Part shown: one piece after another, positions 1-13,000 of the stretch
Layout: each line of letters starts with the position of its first letter
How positions within the stretch are numbered: the first letter of the stretch is position 1
The notes under the pieces: model-generated
Database searches by the model: none
What the model was told of the DNA's origin: nothing
Seen by the model: only the letters and a program-made list of their open reading frames with translations
Position numbers and translations under genes: made by a program
Source: Puniceicoccaceae bacterium
GTDB taxonomy: Bacteria; Verrucomicrobiota; Verrucomicrobiia; Opitutales; Coraliomargaritaceae
Assembly: GCA_018402305.1 (NCBI GenBank)
Contig: JAGYJE010000012.1
Span: 35,303-99,302, forward strand
Length of the DNA stretch: 64,000 nucleotides
Direction of reading: 5' to 3'

Positions 1-1
1 C

Positions 2-3000
2 ACCTTCGTGGTGGTCGATACTTTGCCGGGTGAGGCCCGCAATCACGTGGTCTGGCAAGGGGAGACCTACTTCATCGCCGGGCCGAATCTGAGCCCGCTG
101 CTTTGGAAACTCACCGAGTCGGGTGCGGAATTTGTCAGCTTCCTGCCGGTCTTTGCGGATAGTTTGACCGCGGCCGGCGACCAGCTCGCCTTTACCGCGA
201 TCTTTGAAAATGATTCCTCGAGTGGTGATGCACTTTATGTGACCGACGGCACTGCGGATGGCGTCCGCATGGTGGTTGAGCTCTCTCCGGTGAATCCGGG
301 CCGGATTTCCGGTATCGCCATGACGGCCAATGGAATCGTCTTCACCGTCCAAAATAATGATGCGGTCATCGACGGCTTCGTTGATTACAGCCTATGGATC
401 TCCAACGGCTTCCGGGATGGCACCTATCCCATCCTCAGCAGTAATGGAGGCTCGCTTCCTTTCGGCAAGGCCGGCACAGCTCAGGACGATCCAATTCGTC
501 CGGAACTACTTCGAGTGGTCGGTGCCGTTGCCTTCTATGCCTTCGACGGGCGCATTATCGCGACCGATGGTTCGGCTCAAGGCACCCGGATACTCAATCC
601 AAATGAGGCAATCACCGCTGTCGACGTGATCGAGAGCGACGGTCGCCTGGTCATTCTTGACGACAAGGGCCGGCTCTGGATGACGGAGGGTAATCTGGTC
701 GGTCTGCCCTTCAGTATTGAAGTGAAAGCCCCTGTGGCAGGCCGTTCGCACTCAGTCGGCGATGCCGATCGCATCAATGGAGGCGAGGGCAATGATATCC
801 TTATTGGCAATGGCGATCACGATAGCCTCTTCGGCGGTGGTGGCACCAATTTCTTTATCGCGGAAGGCAAAGAAATTCGCGACTTGCAGCCGTTTGAAAA
901 CTTCGCCCTGCCGCCGATCCAGGAATTCAGCTTCCAACAACCACGTTCGAGTGATACCGAGGTCTGGATACCGGACACCAATCTGCGTGCTGCCATCGCT
1001 CGGGCCCTGAATATCCCTGTCACCGAAGGCTTCGACGGTCGCCCCGTCATCCATGGCACGATCATGGCGAGCCAACTGGCCACCCTTGTGGAGCTGCAGG
1101 CCCCCAATGCCGGCATCCAAAGCGTCGTCGGCCTCCAGTTTGCCCGCAACCTGAAAGTCCTCAACTTGAACGGTAATCGTGTCGAGGATCTCTCCATCCT
1201 GGTGCCCGCCACCGATCCGGTCTCCGGTGCCATCACCGGCCTGTCCAACCTTCGCGTCTTTAGCATGGATTATAACGGCATGGGCATCCTCAGCTTTAAC
1301 GGCGAAGATGACAATGGCGACGGCGAATACGTGGACTTTGCCGGGCTTGTCAGCGAGATCCAAACAACCGTCACCTTCTGGTTCCGCACGGACAACCTTG
1401 GTCAGCCGATGGGCTTGTTCTCAATGGATAGCGGCACCCGCGGGGAAGGTGGGCTGGATCGCTCCATCTTCCTCGACGCGTCGGGCCGTATCGGTGCCTT
1501 CATCTACGGCGGTGCCGACAAAGGCTACGAAGTGATCCGCAGCGCCGATGATAGCAACTTCGCCGATGGGCAGTGGCACCACGTCGCCTACGTCTTCAGT
1601 GCAAACAGCAATGTCGCGCAGCGTCTCTACGTCAACGGCACTGAGGTGGCCCGAGGCACCTTCACTTCCTCCAGCATGTCGATTCAGGACGGCTTTAATC
1701 TCGGCTTTGCCCATGCGGTCAGTGATGCGCCCGCCGGCGCCAGCATTGTCGCCGGGGGGATCCCGAATAAGCCCGGCTCAGCCGCTTACTTCAAGGGCGA
1801 CATGGATGAGCTGCGTATCTGGGATCAGGCCTTCTCCAATGTCCTGGTCAATGCCGACATGATCAGCGGCTATCCGGGCGAGCGTGTCACGCTAGTGGGC
1901 TACTGGAGCTTCGATCAGGCACCCGGTAGCTTTGTTACCGATCACAGCCTGTTCCGCCGCAACGGCGTCATGGGCGGTGGAAATGCCGACCGCGCCCCGG
2001 CCTTTAATTTCATGCAGCCGGATCCAGCCAACCGTCCGGCGCCTGGCCTGGCAGAGTTTGCCGGCGTCGGCCCCGAGCGCACGCTCTTCCAGACCATCAT
2101 CCGCGATCTTGGCCGCCTCAATGTTCCGGGGCCGCTCGAAAAGGTCAGCTTGGCCTACACTCGTATCGATGTGCTCGATCCACTCAGCAACCTGCCGGCG
2201 ATGAACTTCATTGACCTCACGGGTGTCGTGAATCCACAGGAATCGACGCTGGGCGTGATCGTGGATCATAGCGATCCAAGCGAACCGCAAACCCGTTTGT
2301 TCACCACCAAGGATGGCACCGTGGTTGCCGTCGAAGGCGACCGCACCCTGGTCTTGAGCGCCGGCACCTGGGCATGGCGCCGCCTGACCGTGGGTGATGG
2401 CGTTGATGCCGACGAGCACTTCGAGCTGGAAGTCGACGAGTCCACCAATGAGTTGATCGTCCGCGCCTTCGGCGAAGAACAACGCTTCAGCCTCGCCGAC
2501 TTTGATCAAATCCTGTTTGACGGCGGCAATGCCAACGACTCGTTGACGATTGTGGGCGACTTGCCCATTGACCTCTACGCCTTCGGTGGTGATGGGAACG
2601 ATCACCTCGTGGGTGGCCATGCTGACAACTATCTCTTCGGTGGTGCGGGTAATGACACGCTCACCGCGCAGGGTGGCTACAGTGTGCTGACGGGTGGCCG
2701 TGGTGACGACACCTACCGTCTCCTCGATGATTGGGGCAGTGCTTTGGTTAACGAAAACCCCAACGGTGGACGCGATACAATCGACTTCTCCGGCGTGGCG
2801 CAAAACCTGGAAATCAATGTGCGCGGTATTTCCCGCACGGCGGACGGTCTCAACACCGTCGGCCATGCGGCCAACACGATTGAGCGCTTTATTGGAGGCG
2901 CGGGTAACGATAGAATGAACCTGCATCGCGAGGAGGGCGGATTGCTCGAGCTGGATGCGGGCCAATTGGTCTGGGATCGCGTCGTCATCACCCATAGCAA

Positions 3001-3943
3001 TATTGAGAAAATTGACATTCGCTTCGTTAACGAGGCAGGCGATCGCACCGGTGTGGTCCGTGTCCTCGCCGACCAAGACTACAGCGGGCGCGAGCTGCGC
3101 ATCGAAGCACGGGGCATCGACATCCGTGCCTCCATTAAGGCGGAGGGCCTCTCCTTGCAGGCCACCAACATTATCGGTATTCGCCAGGATTTGAATATCG
3201 AAACCGGCCTTGGCCGTTTGATTACGCTCGAAGCGGATCGCATGCGCATTGCCGCTGATAATGGAGTCGGCGATGTCAATAGGCAACTCTACATCAAGGC
3301 GGGCGTGCTCGAAGCCCAAACCAAGGGCGCGGCTGGAATCTACCTCGTCGTGCTGAATGATGCGGTTATTGGCAACGTTCAGTTTGATGCCATTGGTGCG
3401 GAGACCACGGGCTTGCAGACGGGTGCCGGCGGCAATATCCACTTGGTCAACCTTGCGGGCGTTCTCACCGTTAATGAGGCGATCCAAGCCACCGGCGGGC
3501 GCGTTGTGATCACCAGCGAACGTATGGACGTCCAGGCGGCAATTGCCAGCGTTCGCGAAATCAATGGCCAAACCTTCCGCGGCACTCTCGTGCTGCAACC
3601 GCTCTCGACCCGCACCTCCATTGGTCTGGCCACCACAGGTGGGCAAACTCTGCACTTATCGGCTTCCGAAATCGCCCGCTTTATGAATGTTTTTGATTCC
3701 TCAACGCCCGCGACCTTTATCGCCAACGGCCGACTCGTCACTTTGCCCGCAATCTCGGGTATCAATATCGGGCGGGCCGACGGTCGCCATGTCATTACCC
3801 TCGCCGAGCAGACCTACACGGAATCCTTCACCTTCCGCGCCCCGAAGTCCTTCGGCCGCTTCGATATTCTTGGTACGCTTTCCCTCGCACCATCCATCGT
3901 GGACGGACAGTCCCCTACACTCATCTTCCTCGGCTGGCGATGA
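2..3943 (+). CDS. Mosaic exported protein, 3' part of a larger gene (RTX, LRR, LamG, beta-helix)
   Basis: The frame is open to the left edge, so the N-terminus lies outside the window. At least 1311 residues are visible, counting from the GTG at base 8. Domains in order: three ELW/TDGT-like repeats (YVTDGTADGVRMV and two weaker ones, about residues 75-200); an RTX-type calcium-binding block (GGEGNDILIGNGDHD, about 254-285); a leucine-rich stretch (about 319-400); a LamG/concanavalin-like domain (WHHVAYVF, LYVNGTEVARG, DELRIWDQ, about 446-612); a second LRR-like stretch (about 697-741); a second RTX block (GGDGNDHLVGGHADN, GGAGNDTL, about 838-918); and a beta-helix-like C-terminal third. It is probably secreted or surface-exposed. 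The final 95 residues (IGRADGRHVITLAEQ) resemble a module near the N-terminus of the next gene. No sorting signal is recognised at the C-terminus. The exact function is unknown. Confidence 0.85.
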   Translation, partial: TFVVVDTLPGEARNHVVWQGETYFIAGPNLSPLLWKLTESGAEFVSFLPVFADSLTAAGDQLAFTAIFENDSSSGDALYVTDGTADGVRMVVELSPVNPGRISGIAMTANGIVFTVQNNDAVIDGFVDYSLWISNGFRDGTYPILSSNGGSLPFGKAGTAQDDPIRPELLRVVGAVAFYAFDGRIIATDGSAQGTRILNPNEAITAVDVIESDGRLVILDDKGRLWMTEGNLVGLPFSIEVKAPVAGRSHSVGDADRINGGEGNDILIGNGDHDSLFGGGGTNFFIAEGKEIRDLQPFENFALPPIQEFSFQQPRSSDTEVWIPDTNLRAAIARALNIPVTEGFDGRPVIHGTIMASQLATLVELQAPNAGIQSVVGLQFARNLKVLNLNGNRVEDLSILVPATDPVSGAITGLSNLRVFSMDYNGMGILSFNGEDDNGDGEYVDFAGLVSEIQTTVTFWFRTDNLGQPMGLFSMDSGTRGEGGLDRSIFLDASGRIGAFIYGGADKGYEVIRSADDSNFADGQWHHVAYVFSANSNVAQRLYVNGTEVARGTFTSSSMSIQDGFNLGFAHAVSDAPAGASIVAGGIPNKPGSAAYFKGDMDELRIWDQAFSNVLVNADMISGYPGERVTLVGYWSFDQAPGSFVTDHSLFRRNGVMGGGNADRAPAFNFMQPDPANRPAPGLAEFAGVGPERTLFQTIIRDLGRLNVPGPLEKVSLAYTRIDVLDPLSNLPAMNFIDLTGVVNPQESTLGVIVDHSDPSEPQTRLFTTKDGTVVAVEGDRTLVLSAGTWAWRRLTVGDGVDADEHFELEVDESTNELIVRAFGEEQRFSLADFDQILFDGGNANDSLTIVGDLPIDLYAFGGDGNDHLVGGHADNYLFGGAGNDTLTAQGGYSVLTGGRGDDTYRLLDDWGSALVNENPNGGRDTIDFSGVAQNLEINVRGISRTADGLNTVGHAANTIERFIGGAGNDRMNLHREEGGLLELDAGQLVWDRVVITHSNIEKIDIRFVNEAGDRTGVVRVLADQDYSGRELRIEARGIDIRASIKAEGLSLQATNIIGIRQDLNIETGLGRLITLEADRMRIAADNGVGDVNRQLYIKAGVLEAQTKGAAGIYLVVLNDAVIGNVQFDAIGAETTGLQTGAGGNIHLVNLAGVLTVNEAIQATGGRVVITSERMDVQAAIASVREINGQTFRGTLVLQPLSTRTSIGLATTGGQTLHLSASEIARFMNVFDSSTPATFIANGRLVTLPAISGINIGRADGRHVITLAEQTYTESFTFRAPKSFGRFDILGTLSLAPSIVDGQSPTLIFLGWR

Positions 3944-4071
3944 AACTCAGCCACTCTTTAATCTTTTTTTTCCGTTCTCCTTCGCTGAACCTTTTTAATA
4001 GCCTCTTTGGTAAATTTAAGTTGCTATCAAGCCGCCTCTCCTTTCTCTTGAAAATCTCTGTTTTTTAACCG

Positions 4072-7000
4072 ATGCCTGCCTTCCCAAAACAAACCTCAAG
4101 TCGCTTCACGATTGAGGGTTTAGAGTCCCGGATCTTGCTCTCCGCAGTGCCCCTGGGTGCCGGTATGGGTGCCGGTATGGGTGCCGGTATGGATGACGGG
4201 ATGGATCCGAGTGCGGATTCCGCGATGGGCACCGGATTAGATGCCGGGCAGATGACGGCGTCCTACGAAATCCAATACATCACGGAGGACGCGCAGGGTG
4301 CGCAGGGTGCGCAGGGCTTCGAGGATGCATGTGAAACCCAAGGAGAGGCCCCCCTCTGGGAAGGTGCCCAGCCCTTGGCTCAGCCCCAGCCCCTGGCTCA
4401 GCCCCAGGCCGATCTCGAGTCTTCGGCGCTCTCTCCAGCGGGCGATCAATTGCTTGCTTCGGGAGCCCTGCGCCTCAGCGAGGGGGCTGTTCTGAATGCA
4501 GCAGGTGAGTTTCTACAGGCAATTGAATCGGGCATGACGCTCGTCGCCAGCGAAATTCATGTCGCGGACGGCACAGTCCTGAGTTCAGTGGCATTCCGTG
4601 CCGAGCAGATCACTTTGGGTGCGGTTACCTGGTCCGGGGCAAATCGGATCGATGCGGCAGAGCTCTTTATCGATGGCGCGCAAGCCGCCCTTCCGGGGGC
4701 CACGCTCCAACTTAGCCCGGGGGCCGACGAAGCACCGATTTATCTCGGCCAGTCTGCAGATGGCGATGCCTTTACCCTGGATTCGCAAGCGCTCTCCCGG
4801 CTATCCGATGCGGGCTTTGCGCACCTTACGATTGGGCGTGCGACCGGGAGTCACTTATTCATGATTGATGGTCTTGCCTACGAGGGTGATTTGACGCTGC
4901 AGGCGCCCTTGGGTGACGGCTCGTTCAATATCCTCAGTGAAGTAAGCCATCGCGGGGGCACCTTAAATTACATCGGCACTGGAAATACCCAGTTCACCAG
5001 CGCGGATACCCTGACCGAGGCCGTGCCGGTCGCGGTCGACGATAGCGTGGAGCTGGTTTATACCGTCGACAACGAAAACACGATTCGTATCGACACCACC
5101 GCTGGAGGAAACGCCGGCGGGGCGGATATCTCCATCACGGGTGATGTGCGTGGCTCGGATGAGGCGGGCGGGGGCACTCTCATTTTAAATGCAGGCACCG
5201 ATGGCACTATTTTGATTGGTGGGAATATCGGTACCTCAAAAGCCCTGGAGAAAATTGTTATCGAGAATGCCGCCGAGGTCATTATTGAAGGTAATATTCA
5301 GTTGCAGGGCCTGCAAATTGTGAATGGGGCCGGCGATGTGATCCTCGGCACAGATGCATCCAATTTTGTCAACGTGGAGGGCCTCGACTCGCAAAGCGGT
5401 GAGTTCCTTGTGAGGACCGCCGGTTCAATTACCGTGCAGGGTGATTTTGAGATGGTGAACGGGGACGCCACCTTCGACATCACCGGCAGCAGCGGCACAC
5501 GGCAGTTGTGGATCAAGGGCGAGGTCGGCGTGGATGCGGGTGACCTGCTCATCGAACGTGCCAATCGTGTTTTGGTCTCTAATAATTTGTCGGTCTCGGG
5601 CACCTTCTCGCAGTTGGTGGGTCTCGATACGACTCGCTTCGAAAGTAATGTTAGCGCCGGGTCGATGGATCTGCGCGCCCATAACCAGATTCGCTTCGAG
5701 GGCGGCTTGCAGCTATTGAGTGGTGACTTAACCCTGGTCACAAATAATATCGATTTCCGCGGTGGCAATGCATCGGTCAGCGGGGCCTTCAACCAGGCAA
5801 ATGAGTCAATTTCGGAGGCCTTCTTCCGGCCGAGCTCGGCGGACGTTGAGATGAATATCGGCTCGCCCCAAGGCGCCGGGAGTCTCTTTACCTTCTCAGC
5901 CACAGATATTGCCGCACTGGAAAATGGCTGGAGTTCGATCACCTTTGGCTACGAAACCGGAGCGACCAATCTGGCCCGGATCGGCTCGGCCACCTTCCTC
6001 GACGCGGTCACGATCCACGCTGGCTCGACCCTGGTCAACGGCCCGCTCGGTGCTCGCACGAGCTTAACGATGAACGCGGCAACGGGTGATATGACTTTCA
6101 CTAATGGGGCCCAAACCTCGGTTGTGAACGAGCAACTAGGCAACCTTTGGCAGGAGAGCGCTATCACCATGACCGCGGCTGCGGGTGATATCCTTTTCAG
6201 TAACGGTGCCTTCACTGCAATCAGAAATACCGCCAACCCCGTCGGCGGGACCCCGGCGTCCACGATCACGATGACCGCCACGGTGGGCGCTATTCGCGAT
6301 GATTCCGCCAGCCCAGGCTTCCAAGAGGCCCGCGATTTGAGGCTCACGGCTGGTGGCGCGATCAGCCTTTACACCCGGACTGATAATATCTGGGCCGAGT
6401 CCACGGTGGCCGGCGCTATTGAAATTTTTGAGTTGGACGGCCTTCGTATCCACTCGGCCATTACTCAAGATGGGCCGATCGGATTTGATACCGGCGGCCT
6501 GACGCGGGTGGACTTGGCCCAATCCCGCACCGATCATGCCGATAACGCAATCGCTATTTCAGCGCTTGGATCCATCCTGGTCGGTGAAATTTTCGCGGGT
6601 GTCGAGGGTGCGGTTACCTTGAGTGCGGAGGATGCCATCGCCCGGATTGACGGGTTGGCCGATGCGGATCATCGCATCGTCGGTGATCTGCTGACGATGC
6701 TTGCCGAAAGTGGTATCGGCGCCGTGGCGGCCCCGCTGTTAATTCGTAGCAATGGCCTCGATGCGGAAAATCTAAGCGGAGGCGATATTCGTATCACGCA
6801 CGATGCGGAACGGGACGCCTTGAACGCCCGCCTGCATAATGCCTCGACCGGGCAGGGGGATTTGATCTCGCTGGACGTACTCGGGGCCGACCTGGTGCTC
6901 ACGGAAATGTCGAATCTGAGTGATGGCGGGAGCTACCTCGATGTGGTGGGTGATATTTTGTTGGATGGTAGTCTGGATAGTCAGGCCGGCGCGGTGCGCG

Positions 7001-10000
7001 TCTCCGCGACAGGAACGGCTGAAATGGCCGCAGCGAGTTCGATTCAATCGGGCGGCGGTGATGTTGAACTAAGGGCCGGGCAGGGGATTGTTATGGCGGC
7101 CGATGCAGCGGTGCTCTCCGGCGGCGGGCAAATTATCCTGTCCGCTCAAACCAGTGCTTTGATTGGCATCGTCGATGCGCGCGACGACGCTACCACACCG
7201 GGTGCGCAGTCCACCTGGGGCGATGTTGCCATTCTCGCCGGTTCCTGGTTGCGTGATCATGCTGCCAGTTCGGCTGTCAATATCCATGCAAATCAGCTGC
7301 ACTTGTCGGCAGAAAGCGGTATTGGGCAAGTTCCCGATCAGGGCGACGAACGCACAATCGAAGTGGATGCAGCACTCCTCGCCGCCGTGCTTGGTTCCAG
7401 CGGGGATCTTGCGCTGCACGCGATCGCGGATCTGGTCACCGGGGTGCCCGAAACCTTTGCTTTTGATCGTCTCGCCGCCAATGGAGACATTTCATCCGGG
7501 ACGCTGGGCGTCGATCCTCTGGGCGGAGTGTTGAATGGAAATACGACTGCCGGCGTGATTCGTCTCTCGGCCGCGGGTACGCTGACCCTTAAAAGTAATG
7601 AATTGGTGGCCAATTCATCGGCCATCTCCACCGCTGGGGCAGGGAATGTCGTCCTGCTCGCGAATGCACTCGTGGTCGAAGACGCGATTCTTTCCAATGG
7701 TGGCTCGATTTCTGCCGATAGTACGAATGATCTAACGGTGGGCCCTGGTGCCGCCGTGCGCACCAGCGCTTTGGGGACGATGGCCCTGCGTTCCTCGGCG
7801 GGCTCAATTCTGGCCGCCGCAGATAGTGCGTTCACGGTGAGCGATACGGCCATCGTTTTGAGCGCTCACAATTCAATCGAACTGGGCACGGTCTCGGCTC
7901 CGGGCGGTGCGGTTGGCTTGTCGGCGACCAATGGCTCTCTGCGGGCCGCCGCGAGCGGGGAGAGCTCCGGTAATGACGCGCGGACTGTGGTCACGGCCGA
8001 CACTCTGGCCATTGTTGCCGGTGGACAAGTCAATGGGCCTACCGGCAGCGAGCAACGTTTTCGGGTATCCGTGGATACGATCAGTTTGACGGGTGGCTCG
8101 GGCAGTGACTACCGGGTTGATAACGATCAGGATCTCCTCATAGATACCACCAGCGCAAGTGCTGAGGTGTTCGACGGTCTCTTGGTTTCCAGTGTATTGG
8201 GCGTTTCAGCACAGAGTGATTTTGCGCTCAGCGGCGGGGGGCATGTCGATCTGAATGTCGAGGGCAACCTGACTCTGGCTCCAGGCCGCAGCCTCAGCAC
8301 AACGGCAGCCGGCACAATCGATTTGCAGGTCAGTGGTGCCATGACGATGGGCGCACGCTCGCTTGTGGAAAGTGAAAATGGTGACCTGAATATCACCGCG
8401 GGTGCTTCCATTGCGGTGGCGCGGATTGCCTCCAGCGAGGGAGCGATTCGGGTCGAATCCGAGAACGGGGTTCTCATGGACAGTGACCCCGATGAGACAA
8501 CGGTGGTGGACTTTGCCACCGCAGGCCACCTTGAGTTGATCGCTTTGAATGGTATCGGTGTCAACGCGGGCGACCGCGAGACCCTACAGGTCGCGATTGG
8601 AAGCCTCCGCGCGGTCACGACCGAGGGGGGCATTTTTATCGGCTCGGCCAACGCGTTTACCATCCGGGAAGCCGTCGCCAGCGGTTCACTCGCGCCGATT
8701 GTCATGACCTCAGCCGGGTCGTTGACCCTCACTGGAAATGTCGAGGCTACGGGCGATCTGGTCTTGCGCGGGGAGCTTGGTTTTATTCAAGAGGCGGACG
8801 CTGCAATTATTGGTGGGCAGGATGTCGCCCTGCAGTCCGGTGTGGATATGACCCTCGCGCGGGTGGAGACTGCGAATGCCGTGGCCCTCGAAGTGGCGGG
8901 CTCCTTGATGGGCTACGCTGAACCCGTTGAAGCGGCGATAGCGGCTGAGGCACTCCTCCTGAACCAAGTCGGCTCGGTCGGCACCGCCCTGCAGCCCTTG
9001 CACACCGATGTGGATCGGTTGGCCGCCGAGGTGACGGCAGGCGCGCTGGCTTTGGTTAATGAGGGCGATTTGACTATCGGCCCTGTTTTGGTGGAAACCA
9101 TTCCTGTCGGCACGGCTGATACGCTACCCCTGAGCGCCCGGAGCCAGTCAGGCGATCGGGTGGCCGTCACGGGCACGGGCACAGGTGTGTTTATCGAAGT
9201 CGACGGCAGCTTGACTACGGAGAGCGTTTCCGAAGCGTCCATTGAAACCGCGGCGGGGCTACCGCTATTGCTCGAAACCAGCGCCGGCCAAACCTGGAAT
9301 GGACGCTTTAGCCTCGGGGACGGCGCCGTCACACTGCGGGCAGGGGGTGCCATCACTCTGGATGCGGCTGCCACCTTCAGTAGTGCCGATGCATCAATCC
9401 TCATCGAAACGGAGGCCACGTTCACATTGGCTGAGAATAGCGTCTTGAGCCGGGGCAGCGGCCCTCTACTGATCGACGCGGCCGGTGATTTCACCCTGGA
9501 TAGTCAAATCACCGGCACTGGCCATGCGGCCCTCCTCGCCGGGAATTTTATTTTAGTTGGCGCTGCCAACCGCCTGCAAGCTACGGACCTGCTCCTCAGC
9601 AGTGCGCAGGGCATCGCCTCGGCCAGCCAGGCCCTGGTTACCGATGTCGACCGACTGGCTGCCCGAACGGGAGCGGCCGGGCTCTATCTTGAGAATAGCG
9701 GCGCCCTCACTATCGGGAATCTAGGCTTTAGCCTTGTATCCTTAGCCCCCGGTGCGCTTGAAAAAACAGCCTTCTCTGGCTTCCTTGGGGGCGTCGTGAC
9801 CGCTCAGGGTGGAGCCATTCAGATCGAGAATGCGGGCGCGGTCACAGTCGACCCGATCGCAGCGTCGGTGGAGGCCCTCCCCGGTAGCGATTTCGCCTTT
9901 TCCATTTTGTCCGATACTGCTGGCTCCGCTGGTAATGGGCTGGGTGTCTTTATCGTCCGTGACGACTCGGAGGCGACGCCGCTCAGTTCGGAATACAGCG

Positions 10001-13000
10001 AGGAGGATCGTTCGCTGCTTATTTATGTTGAAAATGGAGTCAATACTCTGGGCGAAATCCTCGACCTGATCAATGAGCATCCTGAGTTCCCAGGTCAGGC
10101 CGTTCTCTCGGGTGGGCTTGCTGACGGGTCGACGGTGTTCGATGTGCCGGCACTTGAATCGACCGCGTTTTTAGCCGCCGGAGGGAGCGAGGATGGCATT
10201 CGCTCTGAAGTGACGGGTGTTTTGTCCGGCGGGGCCGATTCGGTTGCCTCCAGCGCCCAACTCCTGATTCCGGATAGTTTCTTTACCATTCGCATCACCG
10301 CCGAAGAAGCGGGTGCCGCCATTAACAACGCGACCGTTCGCTTGCTGAACGAGGGGCCGCTGGAAGTTGCTGACGGAGGACGCCTCAATCCGGGGACAGA
10401 TGCCGCCGTGATTGAGTGGGACGGGGAGAGCGCCTTGGAAATCTATGTGAATTTTGGCTTCACCACCGTCGGCACTGTTGTCGACCGCATTAACGAACAA
10501 GTGGGTATTCCCTTTAGCGCTGAACTTGGCGGCACCTTTGATTCAGATTCGCTCTCTGTCGTGCTCGGCGATGCTCCGGTCTTAATGGAGTCAAATCTGC
10601 TGGCCTCCGCAAACCTGCGCCCGGTCGGTCCAAACAATGATTTTGAGGTCACGGCCAGCGGATCGGGTCCACTCTTTAACGGGATCCGCTTTGTCTTCCT
10701 GGACGACGGCACGGTCCCGGATGCGGGTGCCGAGGCCGCGTTTGATCCGATCAATAATGTCATGACGCTGCGTATCCAAAGCGGCGTCACGACCGCCAAC
10801 CAAATCGTGGCCGCCCTCAATCTCGAGGGCACCTTTGCTGCAGAAATCGTAGCGGAGGTCGATAGCCTGAATACGGGAAATGGTGCCGTTCAAGCGCAGC
10901 GCTTCCTAACCACGGGCGGCTCTGTCGCGGTGCGAGCATCCGCTTCCCTGCGCATGGTTGGCTCCGATAACGATGTCCTACTGACGGCCGAAGATCTGGG
11001 CGACGACTTTAATGGGATTGAAATCCGAACTCTTGGCGATAGCAGCGCCGCGCCGGGCTCTGTGGATGTTGACTACGATAGTGAGCTCAAACGACTCACG
11101 CTTACCGTGAATCCCTTGTTCACCTCGGCTGCTCAGGTCGTCGATGCGGTTAATGCAGCCGCCGTTCCATTCACCGCCGCCTCCAACGGTTCCGGTACCT
11201 TCGCTCTGGTTCAATACCCGGTCAGCTCGGGCGGCACGGGTGAGGTCGCGCGGGCTGAATGGATCGCCGCAGGTGATCAGAACGATTTCGAGATCGTTGC
11301 CAACTCGGCTTCCACCGCGCTGATCAACACGCGGGTTTTCCTCATCGACGACGGAAGCATCGCCAATGGCAGCGCCACGGCGACCTACCTGAGCGGGCCG
11401 CGCCACCTGATTGTCAATCTGCAAAGCGGTGTCACGACCGCAAACGATGTGCTCGCGGCAATTAATGACGCATCCATCCCGATGACCGCTACCTTGCTCA
11501 GCGGGAATGATGGCACTGGAGTCTACCAACTGAACGCGGCCGCATTTGCCGGAGGCATTAACGCTATTTCCGCTGCAACCTCATTTAGCCTGCCTTCCAG
11601 TGTGGCGCTTACTCTGACCGCCGACGAGGGCGGAGTCGGCGCAAATGGTATCGAGTTTGCCCTGGCCATTGATCCGTCCTTGGGCGCTAATGCCGCCTCG
11701 GTCGACTGGTTCGAAGTCGGCGGCAAGCGTCTCCTCCAGTTGCGGGTCGATGATGCGACTACCGAATGGTCCGTCATCGCAGACGCCCTGGCGGCCGATG
11801 CAAATAGTCCTTTTACCTTGTCCGGTGACTTGTCGACTGCGGTGGGGTCCCTCGCCACCACCGATGGGGCCTCTAACGAAGGACGCATCAATCTCGCGGC
11901 CAGTGGCGCCATCAGCCTGCGCGGGCGCGTTGAAAGCCAAACGGGAGCCGTGCAACTCATCACTACGGGCGGCAGCTCTGCTGATTTGACCTTCGATTCC
12001 GAAACCGCGCGGATTGCAGCCATCGATGGGGTCAATCTCGAGATCGCCGGCAGCTTTGCCAACCTCGCCTCAGTGGAGGCACCGCTGGTGCGCGTTTTCG
12101 GGGAGTCCCCGCTCGCACTCACAACGGGTAGCCAAAGCTTGGTCTCGACTGAATCAGTTCACTTCCTGAGCGGTGGCGATTTGACTATTACGGGCGAAGG
12201 GCTCGCCATTCTGGATGGTTTTGACCGGGAGCAGTCGGCTCGTTTCGAAGCGGGCAATGACCTTACGGTCGATGCGGCTATCCGGACGGTTGCCGCCTCC
12301 ATTGATGCGGATGGTAGCATCTTCACCATCTTTAAGGCCGAGCTGGATGGGGAGGGTAATCCGCTCTCCGCCTCCAGGCCGGTCGCGATTGAAGCCGACA
12401 ACGGTAACTACAACGTCTACGTGCTGCCCGATGTGGCTACCCATGCCAACATCATCGATGCGATCAATGCTCTGGAAATGAATGAGCTTCCGGTCTTCTT
12501 CGCCAACTTGGGGCGCCAAGACGGCACGCTCGCCATCGGCGAACACGCTTTCTTCATCACTTCGCTGACGGATGCAGTCATCCAAAATGTGTCCATCAGC
12601 TTCGCCGATCTGGAGGCCGCTCCGGTTCTCGCCAGTTTTGCCGGATCCACGCTTACACTCTTATTGAATGCCGCGGATGCGGCCACGGTTGAGGATGTCT
12701 TGCAGGCGCTCAACGGGCTTGGTGCCTTTGCTGCTACGACCTCAACCGTCGATACGTCGAGCTTCCTGCGAGGGGAGGCAGCCCGCAATTTCCAGAGCGA
12801 TTACTCACTGGAAGTCATCGCGGATGCCGAACAGACCGAAGCGGTTATTCTCGATGAGGCCGACAACACCTTCTCGCTGAGCGCGCTTCCCGGTACCGCA
12901 ACCCGCTTGGATCTGCTCAATGCCCTTATCGATACCGGGCTCTTCGCTGGCTCGGTTCCGAATCTCGATGCCCGACTCAATGTGGGTGACTTTACATTCT

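Noticed and set aside
1892..3655. Long minus-strand ORF (587 codons) inside the first giant gene
   Set aside because: It is antisense to a domain-rich protein, has no recognisable domain and reads as typical shadow sequence from codon bias.
4156..4407. Repeats considered as a CRISPR or integration site
   Set aside because: Units are 9-18 bp, directly adjacent and in frame; no spacers.
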